DNA of 64,000 bases from Rhodobacterales bacterium (GCA_014763715.1 JACXUV010000018.1:1-64000); one strand, 5' to 3'. Shown: positions 1 to 9,394, counted from the stretch's first letter. Notes: generated by a model not told the origin, from the sequence alone. Made by a program: numbers and translations.

Positions 1-270
1 AAGCATGCGGAGGTTCTGGGCATCCTCCGCTACGTCCAGAACCACACGGCGCACGATGCGATGAACGCAGGCATGCAGGCCAGCCGCGGCGGGCCGGAGG
101 CTTATGATGGCGTTGCCGAACTCTGGTTCGAAAGCGAGGAGGCCATGGCGGCCAACACCAGCGAGGCGGCGGCAAAAGCCGGCGCCGAACTGCTGGCGGA
201 CGAAAAGAAATTCATCGACCTCGCCAACTCCCCGCTGTGGTTCGGGGATGAGTTCGAGGTCGTCGGCTAG
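1..270 (+). CDS. EthD-domain protein (3' part only)
   Basis: The frame is open from the window edge and ends at a TAG at 268-270, giving the last 89 residues. The protein contains GILRYVQNH and ends with SPLWFGDEFEVVG. This looks like the C-terminal half of small EthD/dimeric alpha-beta barrel proteins, which fold as ferredoxin-like dimers and often act in degradation pathways. The start lies outside the window, and the ATG at 61 is internal. Its stop overlaps the stop of the convergent mdeA gene by three bases. Family assignment is moderate; the substrate is unknown. Confidence 0.6.
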   Translation, partial: KHAEVLGILRYVQNHTAHDAMNAGMQASRGGPEAYDGVAELWFESEEAMAANTSEAAAKAGAELLADEKKFIDLANSPLWFGDEFEVVG

Positions 271-1457
271 GCCAGCGCCGCCTCAAGATCCGCCAGAATG
301 TCCTCGACATCCTCCAATCCGACGGAGAGGCGGATGAGGCCATTACTGATGCCATGTTCCAGGCGTTCTTCTTCCGTGTAGGTCGAGTGGGTCATGCTGG
401 CCGGGTGCTGGATCAGGGTTTCGGCGTCGCCGAGGCTGACGGCGCGGCGGATCAGCTGCAGCCGGTTCATCATGGCGATGCCCGCGTCATAGCCGCCCGC
501 CAGCTCAAACGCGATCATGCCGCCGAAGCCGTCCATCTGGCGCTTCGCCAATTCGTGCTGCGGATGGCTGGCGAGGCCCGGATAGTACACGGCCTCAACG
601 CCCGGCTGCGCTTCCAGCCACTCGGCCACTTTCTGCCCGCTCTCGCAATGACGCGCCATGCGCAGCTGCAGGGTCTTCAGCCCACGCATTACCAGCATTG
701 CGGTGAAGGGCGACATGGCTGAGCCGGTCATGTCCTTCACGCCAATCAGACGGACCTCCTTGATGGCCTCGGCCCGGCCCAGAACGGCGCCGGCGACAAG
801 GTCTCCGTGTCCGCCGAGATATTTGGTGGCGGAGTGGACGACGAAGTCTGCACCAAGTTCGATTGGCCGCGTGAGGAGGGGAGATGAATAGGTGTTGTCC
901 ACCACCACCAGCGCCCCGGCCTGATGCGCGATGCGGGCCGTCTCGCGTATGTCGACCAGGCGCATGTTCGGGTTCGCCGGGGTTTCGAAATAGACGATGC
1001 GCGTCTTGTCGTTGATTGCGGCGGAGAGGTTTGCCGGGTCTGTCAGGTCGATATGGGTGATCGTTATGCCGAAGCGGGCAAGGCCGTGACGCATGAAGGC
1101 GAAGGTACAGCCATAGAGCGTTTCGTCGGTGATGATCTCGTCGCCGGGTTTCAGCAGTGTCCACATGAGGGAGCTGATCGCGCCCATGCCGCTGGCAGTG
1201 GCGAGGCCCGCTTCGGCGCCTTCGAGGCTGGCGAGGCGGTCTTCCAGCAGGGCGACGGTCGGGTTCGAGATGCGGGAATAGATGTGGCCCTCGGCCTCGC
1301 CCGCGAACAGGGCGCCGCCCGTCTCGGCATCGGGAAAGGCGAAGGTAGACGTCAGATGCACCGGCGGAGTCAGCGCATAGTCGTTTTTAGCCGGGTCATA
1401 GCCATGATGAATGGCGCGGGTAGCGGGGCCAAGGGGGCGGGATGCGTCGTATGCCAT
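267..1457 (-). CDS. mdeA: Methionine gamma-lyase (PLP, Cys/Met metabolism family)
   Basis: A 396-residue fold-type I PLP enzyme that would split L-methionine into methanethiol, ammonia and 2-oxobutyrate. YSRISNPT (about 60-67) is the family signature, the PLP lysine is K212 in HSATKYLGGHGD, and C117 in YGCTFAF is the cysteine that marks methionine gamma-lyases as opposed to cystathionine enzymes. I start at ATG 1457, which has GGAG about eight bases upstream. The longer open frame to 1931 runs through the divergent promoter and the opposite regulator gene, so it is not real. The gene is divergent from an Lrp/AsnC regulator, the arrangement known for mdeA/mdeR in Pseudomonas. Cystathionine gamma-lyase or O-acetylhomoserine sulfhydrylase activity cannot be fully excluded. 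Confidence 0.85.
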   Translation of the reverse strand: MAYDASRPLGPATRAIHHGYDPAKNDYALTPPVHLTSTFAFPDAETGGALFAGEAEGHIYSRISNPTVALLEDRLASLEGAEAGLATASGMGAISSLMWTLLKPGDEIITDETLYGCTFAFMRHGLARFGITITHIDLTDPANLSAAINDKTRIVYFETPANPNMRLVDIRETARIAHQAGALVVVDNTYSSPLLTRPIELGADFVVHSATKYLGGHGDLVAGAVLGRAEAIKEVRLIGVKDMTGSAMSPFTAMLVMRGLKTLQLRMARHCESGQKVAEWLEAQPGVEAVYYPGLASHPQHELAKRQMDGFGGMIAFELAGGYDAGIAMMNRLQLIRRAVSLGDAETLIQHPASMTHSTYTEEERLEHGISNGLIRLSVGLEDVEDILADLEAALA

Positions 1458-1509
1458 GAGAACCTCCGGAGTTGAGGTAAATCTAGCACGGGTGGCCGGG
1501 CGATAGGTG

Positions 1510-1523
1510 CCAATCTGCGTTGG
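1510..1523. promoter_or_regulatory. Second, weaker operator half-palindrome between mdeA and its regulator
   Basis: CCAA at 1510-1513 and TTGG at 1520-1523 are inverted around six bases. The site lies about 20 bases from the perfect palindrome at 1537-1555 and uses the same CCAA/TTGG core. Paired sites are typical for Lrp/AsnC octamers. Binding is inferred. Confidence 0.35.
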
Positions 1524-1536
1524 GAAATGCTTGATA

Positions 1537-1555
1537 ATTGGCAATAAATGCCAAT
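1537..1555. promoter_or_regulatory. Perfect inverted repeat, likely Lrp/AsnC operator
   Basis: ATTGGCA at 1537-1543 and TGCCAAT at 1549-1555 form a perfect 7-5-7 palindrome. It sits between the divergent starts of mdeA (1457) and the Lrp-type regulator (1566). It covers the ATG at 1548, which argues for using the regulator start at 1566. Autoregulation plus control of mdeA is the simple reading; binding is inferred. Confidence 0.6.
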
Positions 1556-1565
1556 ACTGGCGCGC

Positions 1566-2036
1566 ATGGACGCAATAGATGCCAGAATTATCCGCGCGCT
1601 GCAGCGCAACGGGCGCCTCACCAACCTCGAACTGGCGGAGGAAGTGGGCCTGTCGCCGTCGCCCTGCCTGCGCCGGGTGCGCAATCTTGAGGCCGCCGGG
1701 GTGATCCAGGGCTACACCGCCCTCGTGGACCAGAAGGCCTGCGGCTATCCCATCACCTGCCTCGTGCGCATCCGCCTGTCCGATCACTCCCAGGAGAATG
1801 TGCAGGCCGTGGAGAAGAAGATCGCCGAGACCGACGCCATTCTCGACTGCTACCTGATGACCGGCGGAGCCGATTACGAGCTGCGAATCGTTGCCCGCAG
1901 CCTCGACGATTACGAACAGCTGGTGCGCCATACGATCCAGAAACTACCCGGAATCGCCTCCATCGAGACCAGTTTCGCCTATGGTGTTGTGAAGAAGTCC
2001 CGCATCCTTCCGGTCATGGTGGAAAAGGGTGCATAG
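1566..2036 (+). CDS. mdeR: Lrp/AsnC-family regulator of the divergent mdeA
   Basis: This 156-residue protein has the standard layout: an N-terminal helix-turn-helix (MDAIDARIIRALQRNGRLTN, then LAEEVGLSPSPCLRRVRNLE) and a C-terminal RAM/ACT-like effector domain with DCYLMTGGADYELRIV. I chose ATG 1566 because the family begins just before LD-x-D-x-x-I, and because the upstream ATG (1548) lies inside the palindrome. No clear Shine-Dalgarno is visible. The divergent methionine gamma-lyase makes sulfur amino acid catabolism the likely regulon, by analogy with Pseudomonas MdeR. The symbol is inferred from context. Confidence 0.8.
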   Translation: MDAIDARIIRALQRNGRLTNLELAEEVGLSPSPCLRRVRNLEAAGVIQGYTALVDQKACGYPITCLVRIRLSDHSQENVQAVEKKIAETDAILDCYLMTGGADYELRIVARSLDDYEQLVRHTIQKLPGIASIETSFAYGVVKKSRILPVMVEKGA

Positions 2037-2069
2037 AACCCGCCCCGGAACCTGCTATAGACAGCCCCC

Positions 2070-4916
2070 ATGAGCATACCGCCCACCAAGGCCCCGACAC
2101 TCCTCGAAACCCGCAGCCCGCTTTTGCGCCGGCCGGGCAAGTGGCGCATTTCCAACATTATCGACGGGCGTGCCCTGCGCGTGAAGCTGACCGCTGCCGC
2201 GCTCGACAATTTCGGGGACCCTCAGGCCGCCCGCAAGGCCGCGCTGGATCTGCTGCACGGGGCCATGTTCCGCGGCCGCATGATCGCGCAGGAGCGGCTG
2301 CAGCAGGGCGCCGACGGGCTGGACACCGCGCGGCTCCTCTCCGCCGTGCAGGACGAGGTGATTAGCGCGCTCTACGACTTCACTACAACGCACGTTCACC
2401 GCGCCCGCAACCCGACAGAGGCCGAGCGGATCGCCATCATGGCGACCGGCGGCTATGGCCGCGGCGTGATGGGGCCGTCTTCCGACACGGACCTCCTGTT
2501 CCTGCGGGCCTACAAGGTCAGCCCGCACACCGAGAGCGTGGTGGAATACATGCTCTATGCCCTGTGGGACATGGGACTGAAAGTCGGCAATGCCTTCCGT
2601 ACACCAAGCGACTGCGTGAAGCTGGCACTGGAAGACGTGACCATCAAGACCAGCCTGCTGGACGCCCGCTATATCTGCGGGGACGAAGCGCTGGCAGAGG
2701 AAATGCAGACCTCCTTCCGGGAAGGCGCGGTCAAGGGGCGGGATGCACAGTTCATTGCCGACAAGCTGGCCGAGCGGGATGCCCGCCATTCACGCCAGGG
2801 CGATGCGCGCTATGTCGTCGAGCCGAACCTGAAGGAAGGCAAGGGCGGACTGCGTGACCTGCAGACGCTCTACTGGATCGTCAAGCACATGTATGGCGGC
2901 GTGACGCTGGAAGACGTGATGAAGACTGGTCCGTTTACGGATCACGAATATGCTGTCTTCATTCGCTCGGCGCGCTTCCTGTGGACGGTGCGCTGCCACC
3001 TGCATTACGTGACCGGGCGGGCAGAGGAACGCCTCAGTTTTGACCTGCAGCCTGAGATCGCGGCCCGCATGGGTTATCGTGACCGTGAGGGACAGCAGGG
3101 CGTCGAGCGTTTCATGAAGCGCTATTTCCTCGTGACGAAGGATGTCGGCGGCCTGACGCGCATCCTCGCGGCGAAGCTGGAAGCGGACCAGAAGAAGCGG
3201 CCGGAAGGCCTGCGCCGGTTCCTGCCGGTGCGCGGTCCCATTACGCTGAAGGCAAAGGGCTTCATCCTCGACAATGGCCGGATCAATGTCGATGATGACA
3301 AGGCGATGCGGTCCGATCCGCTGAACATGCTGCGCCTGTTCATTGTGGCGCGCGATGAAGGCAAAGACATTCACCCCCATGCGCTGAGCCTGCTGACGCG
3401 AGCACTCCGTGCCCTGAACGAGCGGGTGCGCGAGAAGCCGGAGGCGCAAGCACTGATCCTCGATGCGATCCTCGGCGGGGACGATCCGGGGCTGCTCCTG
3501 CGCCGCATGAACGAGGCCGGCGTGCTGGGGCGGGCCATCCCGGAATTCGGCGGCATCGTCGCGCAGACCCAGTTCAACATGTACCACCACTACACGGTGG
3601 ATGAGCACACGATCCGTGCCGTTGAGGCGATTGCGGAAATGGAGCATGGGCGCGATCCGCAGCCCATGAAGCTGGTCGGGGAACTGTTCGGCCTGATCGA
3701 GAACCGCCGCGCGCTCTATCTCGCCATGCTGTTGCACGACACCGGTAAGGGGAAGGGCGACCAGCAAGTGGCCGGCATGAAGACGGCCCGGAAAGCCTGC
3801 GAGCGGCTTGGCCTGTCGGAAGACGAGACGGATCTCGTCAGCTGGCTGGTCGGGCATCATCTGGAAATGAGCGAGACGGCCCAGAAGCGGGACATTTCCG
3901 ATCCGCGCACGGTGGCGAGCTTTGCCGAGATGGTCGGTTCGCTGGAGCGTCTGCGCCTGCTCTACATCCTGACAATTGCGGACATCAAAGCGGTCGGCCC
4001 CGGCGTGTGGAACGCCTGGAAGGGCCAGCTGCTGACGGACCTCTATCACAACACGGCCGCGGCCCTGCGTGGCGGGCGGACGGACGAGGCCGAAGTGCAG
4101 GCCCAGCTGGAGGCGCGGGCCGAGCGCCGCCAGGAAGAGCTGGTCGACCGGCTTGGGTCTGTGCCGGCGCTGATGCTGGAAATGGAAACGGCCTACTGGA
4201 CCGGTTTCGACATCGACGATCTTGCCTGGCATGCGCAGGCCCTGAACGGCGGCGGCAGCCAAGTGCATCACCGCCTGTCTTTGGAGGGCGGGGCGATGGC
4301 GCTGTTCGTGTCGGGGGCTGACCGGCCCGGCCTGTTCGCAGACCTTGCCGGCACCCTTGCGCACAATGGTGCGAACATCATTGCCGCGCAGGTCTATACC
4401 AGCCGCGAAGGCGGCATCATCGACGTGTTCATGCTGCACGACATCCAGGACAAGCCCTTCGGCAAGGACGATCCGGCCCGCCTGCAGCGGCTAGAGGCGG
4501 CCCTGATGAAAGTGCTGGCCGGGCAGCCGGGCGACATGACAGTGCGCGAGCGGACGGGGCGGCGTCAGGCAGCCTTCCTGGTCCAGCCATCGGTCCAGAT
4601 CCGCGACGACCTGTCAGCTGATTACACCGTCATCGACATTGCCGGGCGGGACCGGCCTGCGCTGCTCTACGATGTCGCCACCTGCCTTGCGGCGGCGCAC
4701 GTCTCGATCCACTCGGCGCATGTCGGCTCCTATGGGGAGCGCATGTTCGATGCGTTCTATGTGAAGACCGAGGATGGCAGGAAGCTGGAAGAGTTCGCTG
4801 CCCTCAAAGAGTCTCTGCGGGAACAGCTTCTGGACGTATTGGGTCGTCATGAACCGGAGGCCCCGCACACGCCGGCCCGGAAGCTGAAACGGTCGCGGGC
4901 CGTAGACAGTTTCTGA
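2070..4916 (+). CDS. glnD: Bifunctional uridylyltransferase/uridylyl-removing enzyme of PII
   Basis: The 948-residue cytosolic nitrogen sensor adds UMP to PII proteins when glutamine is low and removes it when glutamine is high. Visible in order: the nucleotidyltransferase motif GGYGRG (127-132) with SDTD (138-141), the UTase-associated helical region including EPNLKEGKGGLRDLQ, an HD hydrolase domain with LLHDTGKGKGD (H556, D557), and two C-terminal ACT domains (about 745-820 and 850-925) that bind glutamine. Length fits alphaproteobacterial GlnD. It starts 33 bases after the mdeR stop, and murJ follows after 22 bases, a linkage common in alphaproteobacteria. Confidence 0.96.
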   Translation: MSIPPTKAPTLLETRSPLLRRPGKWRISNIIDGRALRVKLTAAALDNFGDPQAARKAALDLLHGAMFRGRMIAQERLQQGADGLDTARLLSAVQDEVISALYDFTTTHVHRARNPTEAERIAIMATGGYGRGVMGPSSDTDLLFLRAYKVSPHTESVVEYMLYALWDMGLKVGNAFRTPSDCVKLALEDVTIKTSLLDARYICGDEALAEEMQTSFREGAVKGRDAQFIADKLAERDARHSRQGDARYVVEPNLKEGKGGLRDLQTLYWIVKHMYGGVTLEDVMKTGPFTDHEYAVFIRSARFLWTVRCHLHYVTGRAEERLSFDLQPEIAARMGYRDREGQQGVERFMKRYFLVTKDVGGLTRILAAKLEADQKKRPEGLRRFLPVRGPITLKAKGFILDNGRINVDDDKAMRSDPLNMLRLFIVARDEGKDIHPHALSLLTRALRALNERVREKPEAQALILDAILGGDDPGLLLRRMNEAGVLGRAIPEFGGIVAQTQFNMYHHYTVDEHTIRAVEAIAEMEHGRDPQPMKLVGELFGLIENRRALYLAMLLHDTGKGKGDQQVAGMKTARKACERLGLSEDETDLVSWLVGHHLEMSETAQKRDISDPRTVASFAEMVGSLERLRLLYILTIADIKAVGPGVWNAWKGQLLTDLYHNTAAALRGGRTDEAEVQAQLEARAERRQEELVDRLGSVPALMLEMETAYWTGFDIDDLAWHAQALNGGGSQVHHRLSLEGGAMALFVSGADRPGLFADLAGTLAHNGANIIAAQVYTSREGGIIDVFMLHDIQDKPFGKDDPARLQRLEAALMKVLAGQPGDMTVRERTGRRQAAFLVQPSVQIRDDLSADYTVIDIAGRDRPALLYDVATCLAAAHVSIHSAHVGSYGERMFDAFYVKTEDGRKLEEFAALKESLREQLLDVLGRHEPEAPHTPARKLKRSRAVDSF

Positions 4917-4938
4917 GAACCCCGGCACGACATCGCGC

Positions 4939-6495
4939 ATGAGCATCGCCCGTAACACCCTGGTGCAATCCTCGCTGACACTGGGCAGCCGGATCCTCGG
5001 CTTTGTGCGCGATATCCTGATCGTGGCAAAGCTTGGCGCCGGGCCGGTCAACGATGCCTGGGTCACGGCGCAGCAATTCCCGAACCTCTTCCGCCGCATC
5101 TTTGCTGAAGGGGCCTTTGCCTCCGCCTTCGTGCCGACCTATGCCCGCACGCTGGAGGCTGAAGGGCCGGAAGCAGCGCAGGCCGTGGCGCAGGAGGCGA
5201 TGCGCGTCCTCTTCGCCTTCACGGCCGCGCTGACCATTGTCGCGCAGATCTTCATGCCATGGGTGTTGCTGGTCATTCATGGCGGGCAGGCGGACGATCA
5301 TGTGCACTACAATCTCGCCGTGCTCCTCACACGGATCACCATGCCGTACCTGACCTGCATGGCGCTCGCGGCGCTGCTGTCGGGCGTGCTGAATTCGGGC
5401 CAGCGTTTCATCCTGTCGTCGGGTGTGCCGACGCTGCTGAACCTCTGCCTCATCCCGGCTGCGCTGGTGTCCGATGTGCCGGAGGTTGTGTCCAAGGCGG
5501 CGGCCGTGGCTGTGCTGATCGCCGGTGTGCTTCAGGTGGCGCTGCTCTGGTGGGGTGTCCGCCGCCAGAAAGTGCGCCTCAGCCTGATTGGCTGGCCGCG
5601 GATCACGCCTGCCGTGCGCAAGGTGATGGCGCTCGCCGTGCCGGGCACGATTGCGGCCTCGGGTACGCAGATCAACATCATCGTCAGCCAGTCGCTCGCC
5701 AGTTTCGAGCAGGCGGCGAAATCCTGGCTCTACACGGCAGATCGGCTCTACCAGCTGCCACTCGGCCTTGTTGGCGTGGCGGTCGGCGTTGCCATCCTGC
5801 CGCGCCTCAGCCGGGCCGCGCGCAGTGAGGATCATTCCGGGGCGCAGGCGACGATGGATGAAGGCATCGGCCTCGCCATGGCGCTGACCCTTCCTGCCGC
5901 TGCCGCGCTGCTGGTCGCGCCGGTTTTCCTGATCGAGGCGTTCTTTGTGCGTGGGGCTTTCCTGCAGTCGGATGCCGAGGCGTCGGGCGGGGCGCTGTTC
6001 CACTTCGCCTGGGGCGTGCCGGCCTTTGTGCTGATCAAGGTTCTGGCGCCTGCCTTTTTCGCCAGGGAGGATACGAAAACGCCGATGCAGTTCGCGCTGA
6101 CCTCCGTGGTGATCAACACTGTGCTTGGGGCAGCGCTGTTCTTCTGGCTGAACCGGCAGGGGGAATTGGGTTTCATCGGCCTTGCCATCGCCACGTCGGT
6201 TGCGGCGTGGGTGAATGCCCTCCTGCTGGCCGTGACGCTGGCGGCGCGCGGCTGGTACAGGCCGGGGCCGGTGCTTGTGTCGCGCACGCTGCGCGCCCTG
6301 ATCGCCAGCGGCCTGATGGCCGGGGTGGTCTGGTTCATGGTGCAGAATTTCCAGTGGGTGCGGGACAATATCATCGACTCGCGCGCGCTGGCGGCGGGGG
6401 TCGTGATCCTCGCCGGCGGCGTGACCTATGCGATTGCAGCCCTGCTGACAGGCGCCATCCGCCCCCGCGACATCACGCAGGCCTTGCGCCGCTAG
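4939..6495 (+). CDS. murJ: Lipid II flippase MurJ (MviN)
   Basis: This 518-residue polytopic inner-membrane protein of the MOP superfamily moves lipid II across the membrane for peptidoglycan synthesis. The N-terminus MSIARNTLVQSSLTLGSRIL and the segment LGFVRDILIVAKLGAG are typical, as is FPNLFRRIFAEGAFASAFVP. About 14 hydrophobic helices run to the C-terminus. It follows glnD closely and precedes trpS by 24 bases, so the three probably share transcription. Confidence 0.95.
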   Translation: MSIARNTLVQSSLTLGSRILGFVRDILIVAKLGAGPVNDAWVTAQQFPNLFRRIFAEGAFASAFVPTYARTLEAEGPEAAQAVAQEAMRVLFAFTAALTIVAQIFMPWVLLVIHGGQADDHVHYNLAVLLTRITMPYLTCMALAALLSGVLNSGQRFILSSGVPTLLNLCLIPAALVSDVPEVVSKAAAVAVLIAGVLQVALLWWGVRRQKVRLSLIGWPRITPAVRKVMALAVPGTIAASGTQINIIVSQSLASFEQAAKSWLYTADRLYQLPLGLVGVAVGVAILPRLSRAARSEDHSGAQATMDEGIGLAMALTLPAAAALLVAPVFLIEAFFVRGAFLQSDAEASGGALFHFAWGVPAFVLIKVLAPAFFAREDTKTPMQFALTSVVINTVLGAALFFWLNRQGELGFIGLAIATSVAAWVNALLLAVTLAARGWYRPGPVLVSRTLRALIASGLMAGVVWFMVQNFQWVRDNIIDSRALAAGVVILAGGVTYAIAALLTGAIRPRDITQALRR

Positions 6496-6519
6496 GTAAA
6501 TCGGCTACAGCGCTTGGCC

Positions 6520-7560
6520 ATGACTGACACAAACACCCCCGCCTACACCGGCCCCCAGCGGGTCTTCTCTGGTATCCAGCCGACCGGGAACCTCCATCTC
6601 GGCAACTATCTTGGCGCGCTGAAGAAGTTCGTCGACCTTCAGAATGACGGCTGGGACTGCGTCTATTCCGTCGTGGACATGCACGCCATCACCATGCCGG
6701 TCGAGAAGGGCGTGCTGGCAGACCAGACCCGCCAGATCGCGGCGGCCTTCATCGCCTGTGGCATCGACCCGAAGAAGTCGATCGTTTACGCCCAGTCGTC
6801 GGTGCCGGCGCATGCAGAGCTCGCCTGGGTGTTCAACTGCGTCGCCCGCATGGGCTGGGTCGAGCGGATGACCCAGTTCAAGGACAAGGCCGGGAAGGAC
6901 GCCGAACGCGCCTCTGTGGGCCTGTTCACCTATCCGGTCCTGCAGGCCGCTGACATCCTTGCCTACAAGGCGACCCATGTGCCCGTGGGCGAGGACCAGA
7001 AGCAGCACCTCGAACTCAGCCGCGACATCGCCGACCGCTTCAACCGCGAATACGATGTGCCGGGCTTCTTCCCGCTGCCGGAGCCGCTGATCAAGGGCCC
7101 CGGCGCGCGCATCATGAGCCTGAAGGACGGCAGCAAGAAGATGTCCAAGTCCGACCCGTCGGACCTGTCGCGCATCAACCTCGTCGATGACGCTGACCTG
7201 ATCGCGAAGAAGATCAAGAAGGCGAAGACCGACCTTGAAGGCGACATGCCGTCAGAGCCGAAGGGCCTGGAAGGGCGTCCGGAAGTCGAGAACCTTGTCG
7301 GCATCTATTCCGCCGTGAGCGGGCAGAGCGTGGAGCAGGTGCTGGCCGAGTTCGGCGGCAAGGGCTTCGGCGTGTTCAAGCCGGCCCTGGCCGATGTGAT
7401 GGTGGACCATCTGGCCCCGATCACCGAGCGCTATCGCGACATCCTGGCTGATCAGTCGGGTATCGATGCCATCCTGCGGGAAGGGGCCGAACGGGCAGAC
7501 GCCATTGCTGCGCCGATCATGGAAGAGGTGCGCCGCGCGGTCGGTTACTGGCGGCCCTGA
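6520..7560 (+). CDS. trpS: Tryptophan--tRNA ligase
   Basis: Class I aminoacyl-tRNA synthetase of 346 residues, normal for the bacterial enzyme. The HIGH-like motif is HLGN (26-29) within [15 protein letters not shown], and KMSKS is at 207-211. I use the ATG at 6520; a TTG two codons earlier is in frame but unnecessary. It charges tRNA-Trp in the cytosol. Confidence 0.97.
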   Translation: MTDTNTPAYTGPQRVFSGIQPTGNLHLGNYLGALKKFVDLQNDGWDCVYSVVDMHAITMPVEKGVLADQTRQIAAAFIACGIDPKKSIVYAQSSVPAHAELAWVFNCVARMGWVERMTQFKDKAGKDAERASVGLFTYPVLQAADILAYKATHVPVGEDQKQHLELSRDIADRFNREYDVPGFFPLPEPLIKGPGARIMSLKDGSKKMSKSDPSDLSRINLVDDADLIAKKIKKAKTDLEGDMPSEPKGLEGRPEVENLVGIYSAVSGQSVEQVLAEFGGKGFGVFKPALADVMVDHLAPITERYRDILADQSGIDAILREGAERADAIAAPIMEEVRRAVGYWRP

Positions 7561-7654
7561 TTTCTGCCTGACAGGGAAGCGTGCCATTCCGGCACATTGA
7601 CCAGGCGGGTCCGGCGCTTACGACTGTGCCATCAGTTCTGAAAGGATGTGCTCC

Positions 7655-8128
7655 ATGCTGTTTCGCACTCTGATTCCCGCCGCTGCCCTGATGCTGGCGG
7701 CCTGTTCCGGCCAGGCGGCGGACAAGCCCGCGGATGCGGCCTCCGGCCAGTCTGTCATCGAGGTGAAAGAGGCTTTCGTCGTGAAGCCCGCCGAAGGGCG
7801 CGACATCGCAGCCGGTGGCCTGATGGCCTATGTCACGGGCGCGCCTGTGGAACTGGTCGGCGCCTCCACCGATGCGGCAGCCCGCGTGGAGCTGCACACC
7901 ATGTCCATGGAAGATGGCGTCATGCAGATGCGCCAGGTGGAGAGCTTCACCGCTTCCGAGGGCGAACCCATCGTGCTCCAGCGCGGCGGCAATCACCTCA
8001 TGCTGTTCGGCTTCGACCCTTCCGTGGCGGTTGGCGACAAGGTCGACCTGGCACTGGAATTCCGCGATTCGGATGGCACTTCGCAGACCGTGGTGACCAG
8101 CGCGGAAGTGAAGGGTCTCGGCGACTGA
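7655..8128 (+). CDS. PCu(A)C copper chaperone, lipoprotein-type signal
   Basis: The protein has 157 residues. A signal sequence ends in LMLAACSG, a lipobox that would anchor it in the periplasm. The copper-binding pattern of the PCu(A)C/DUF461 family is present: HTMSMEDGVMQMR, then the GGNHLMLFGF block, supplying His and Met ligands. Relatives deliver Cu(I) to the CuA site of cytochrome c oxidase. The ATG at 7655 is chosen because GAAAGGA lies about ten bases upstream; the ATG at 7646 would add three residues. No SCO or oxidase gene is adjacent. Confidence 0.85.
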   Translation: MLFRTLIPAAALMLAACSGQAADKPADAASGQSVIEVKEAFVVKPAEGRDIAAGGLMAYVTGAPVELVGASTDAAARVELHTMSMEDGVMQMRQVESFTASEGEPIVLQRGGNHLMLFGFDPSVAVGDKVDLALEFRDSDGTSQTVVTSAEVKGLGD

Positions 8129-8231
8129 GACGCTTGATCCGACTGCGGACAGCTCCTTCAAGGCCTTGATTTTGGACGTCACGGACCCGGCTGGCGCGGC
8201 TTTTGCGTGCAGAGCCTGCGGATTGCGGACA

Positions 8232-8255
8232 TTTAACAGTTAATCACCTGTTAAA
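8232..8255. promoter_or_regulatory. CtrA-type box within a 24-bp palindrome
   Basis: TTAA (8240-8243), seven bases, TTAA (8251-8254) is an exact TTAA-N7-TTAA match to the CtrA consensus. It is embedded in a perfect inverted repeat, TTTAACAG (8232-8239) and CTGTTAAA (8248-8255), and lies about 70 bases upstream of the DUF2333 gene. CtrA is the cell-cycle response regulator of Caulobacterales-type bacteria. CtrA control is inferred. Confidence 0.55.
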
Positions 8256-8323
8256 ATGCCACAATTGAACGCATAGTGCTTTGTATACAACACCACCGCG
8301 AAAAAGCCGGGGAATCGTAGAGT

Positions 8324-9394
8324 ATGGCCTTCGACAGCCGACTGCATGCAGCCTACCTCGAAGAAGGGCCAGACCCGGCTGAGGTCTCTGAAGCGCACCT
8401 TCGTGAACTTGAAGACGCTGAGCCGCATCCGATCATGGATATCTTCCGGGGGCTGTGGCGCCGGACTGTCTTCCTCTTCAAGCTGAGCCTGTTTCTCGCG
8501 CTGGTAGGCGCCTATCCGGTCTCGGTGGTCATGTCTCACAAGATCGACGACTCGGACATTGTCTTCGCGGACGGCCAGAAATGGGCCTTTCCGGAATCCG
8601 GTATCGCCATCACCAAGATCGCACGCGAGCTGGAAGGGAAGGGTTGGGCCGACGACAAGCCGAACTGGCACCCGCAGGCCCGCCTGACGGCCATGCCTGC
8701 CTGGCAGGAAGCCACGGCGGATGGCCTCTCTGAATTTACCCGCATGATCGCCGCAGCCGTTCCGGACGAGAATGGCGAGCCCGATGCAGACCTTGTGGCG
8801 GCCTCCCGCCTGCTGAACGGCATTCCGGGCGAAGACATGCGCCCCCGCATGACAGCGGCTGCCGAAGCGCTGAACCGGTTCGACAGCCGCGCCAGCCGCG
8901 GCGTGATCTCCATGCCGGACCGCCGGGTGCTGGCCGCTGACGAAGCCCGCATGTTCGCTGGCTGGGCCGAAGCCGACCAGGACGACCTGTCGACCCAGAT
9001 CTATCAGGAATCGACCGGCTGGCCGGCCTCCAAACAGGACATCCGCGTCTTCTACGCGGCCAAGGCGCGTGCCCATATCGCCCTGCAGATGCTGCAGGCC
9101 GCCCGTCTGGCAGACCGTGACAGCCTTGCCGATGCCGGCACGATGGCTGCCTATGACAAGGCTGAAGCCGCCTGGACCCGCGCGGCCCGTATCCGCCCGC
9201 TGGTCGTGTCCAACCAGAAAGGTGATGGCGCCATCATGGCCAACCATCTCGCCAGCCTTGGTTTCTTCCTGCGTGATGCCCAGCGCACCTCGCTGGAACT
9301 GGCCGAACGCCTGGACCAGCCGCTGCCGCCGGAACAGCCAGAACAGGAAGAGGTCGCCCAACTCGACCCCGCCATGGCCGGCGCCGCGCACTGA
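8324..9394 (+). CDS. DUF2333-like membrane-anchored protein
   Basis: This 356-residue protein has a cytoplasmic N-terminus of about 50 residues, one hydrophobic helix (about 51-70, FLFKLSLFLALVGAYPVSVV), and a large helical domain. The C-terminal part (LVVSNQKGDGAIMANHLASL, then GFFLRDAQ) and FYAAKARAHIALQMLQAAR resemble the DUF2333 family. Function is unknown. It stands alone between the copper chaperone and nfuA and has a candidate CtrA box upstream, so an envelope or cell-cycle role is possible. The DUF2333 match is from memory of the family pattern. Confidence 0.65.
   Translation: MAFDSRLHAAYLEEGPDPAEVSEAHLRELEDAEPHPIMDIFRGLWRRTVFLFKLSLFLALVGAYPVSVVMSHKIDDSDIVFADGQKWAFPESGIAITKIARELEGKGWADDKPNWHPQARLTAMPAWQEATADGLSEFTRMIAAAVPDENGEPDADLVAASRLLNGIPGEDMRPRMTAAAEALNRFDSRASRGVISMPDRRVLAADEARMFAGWAEADQDDLSTQIYQESTGWPASKQDIRVFYAAKARAHIALQMLQAARLADRDSLADAGTMAAYDKAEAAWTRAARIRPLVVSNQKGDGAIMANHLASLGFFLRDAQRTSLELAERLDQPLPPEQPEQEEVAQLDPAMAGAAH

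Noticed and set aside
1458-1931. N-terminal extension of the mdeA frame to 1931
   Set aside because: It would run through the divergent promoter, the operator and the regulator gene; the family start and ribosome-binding site are at 1457.
2790-4439. 549-codon open frame opposite glnD
   Set aside because: Antisense shadow in GC-rich coding DNA; His/Arg/Gln-rich translation without any motif.
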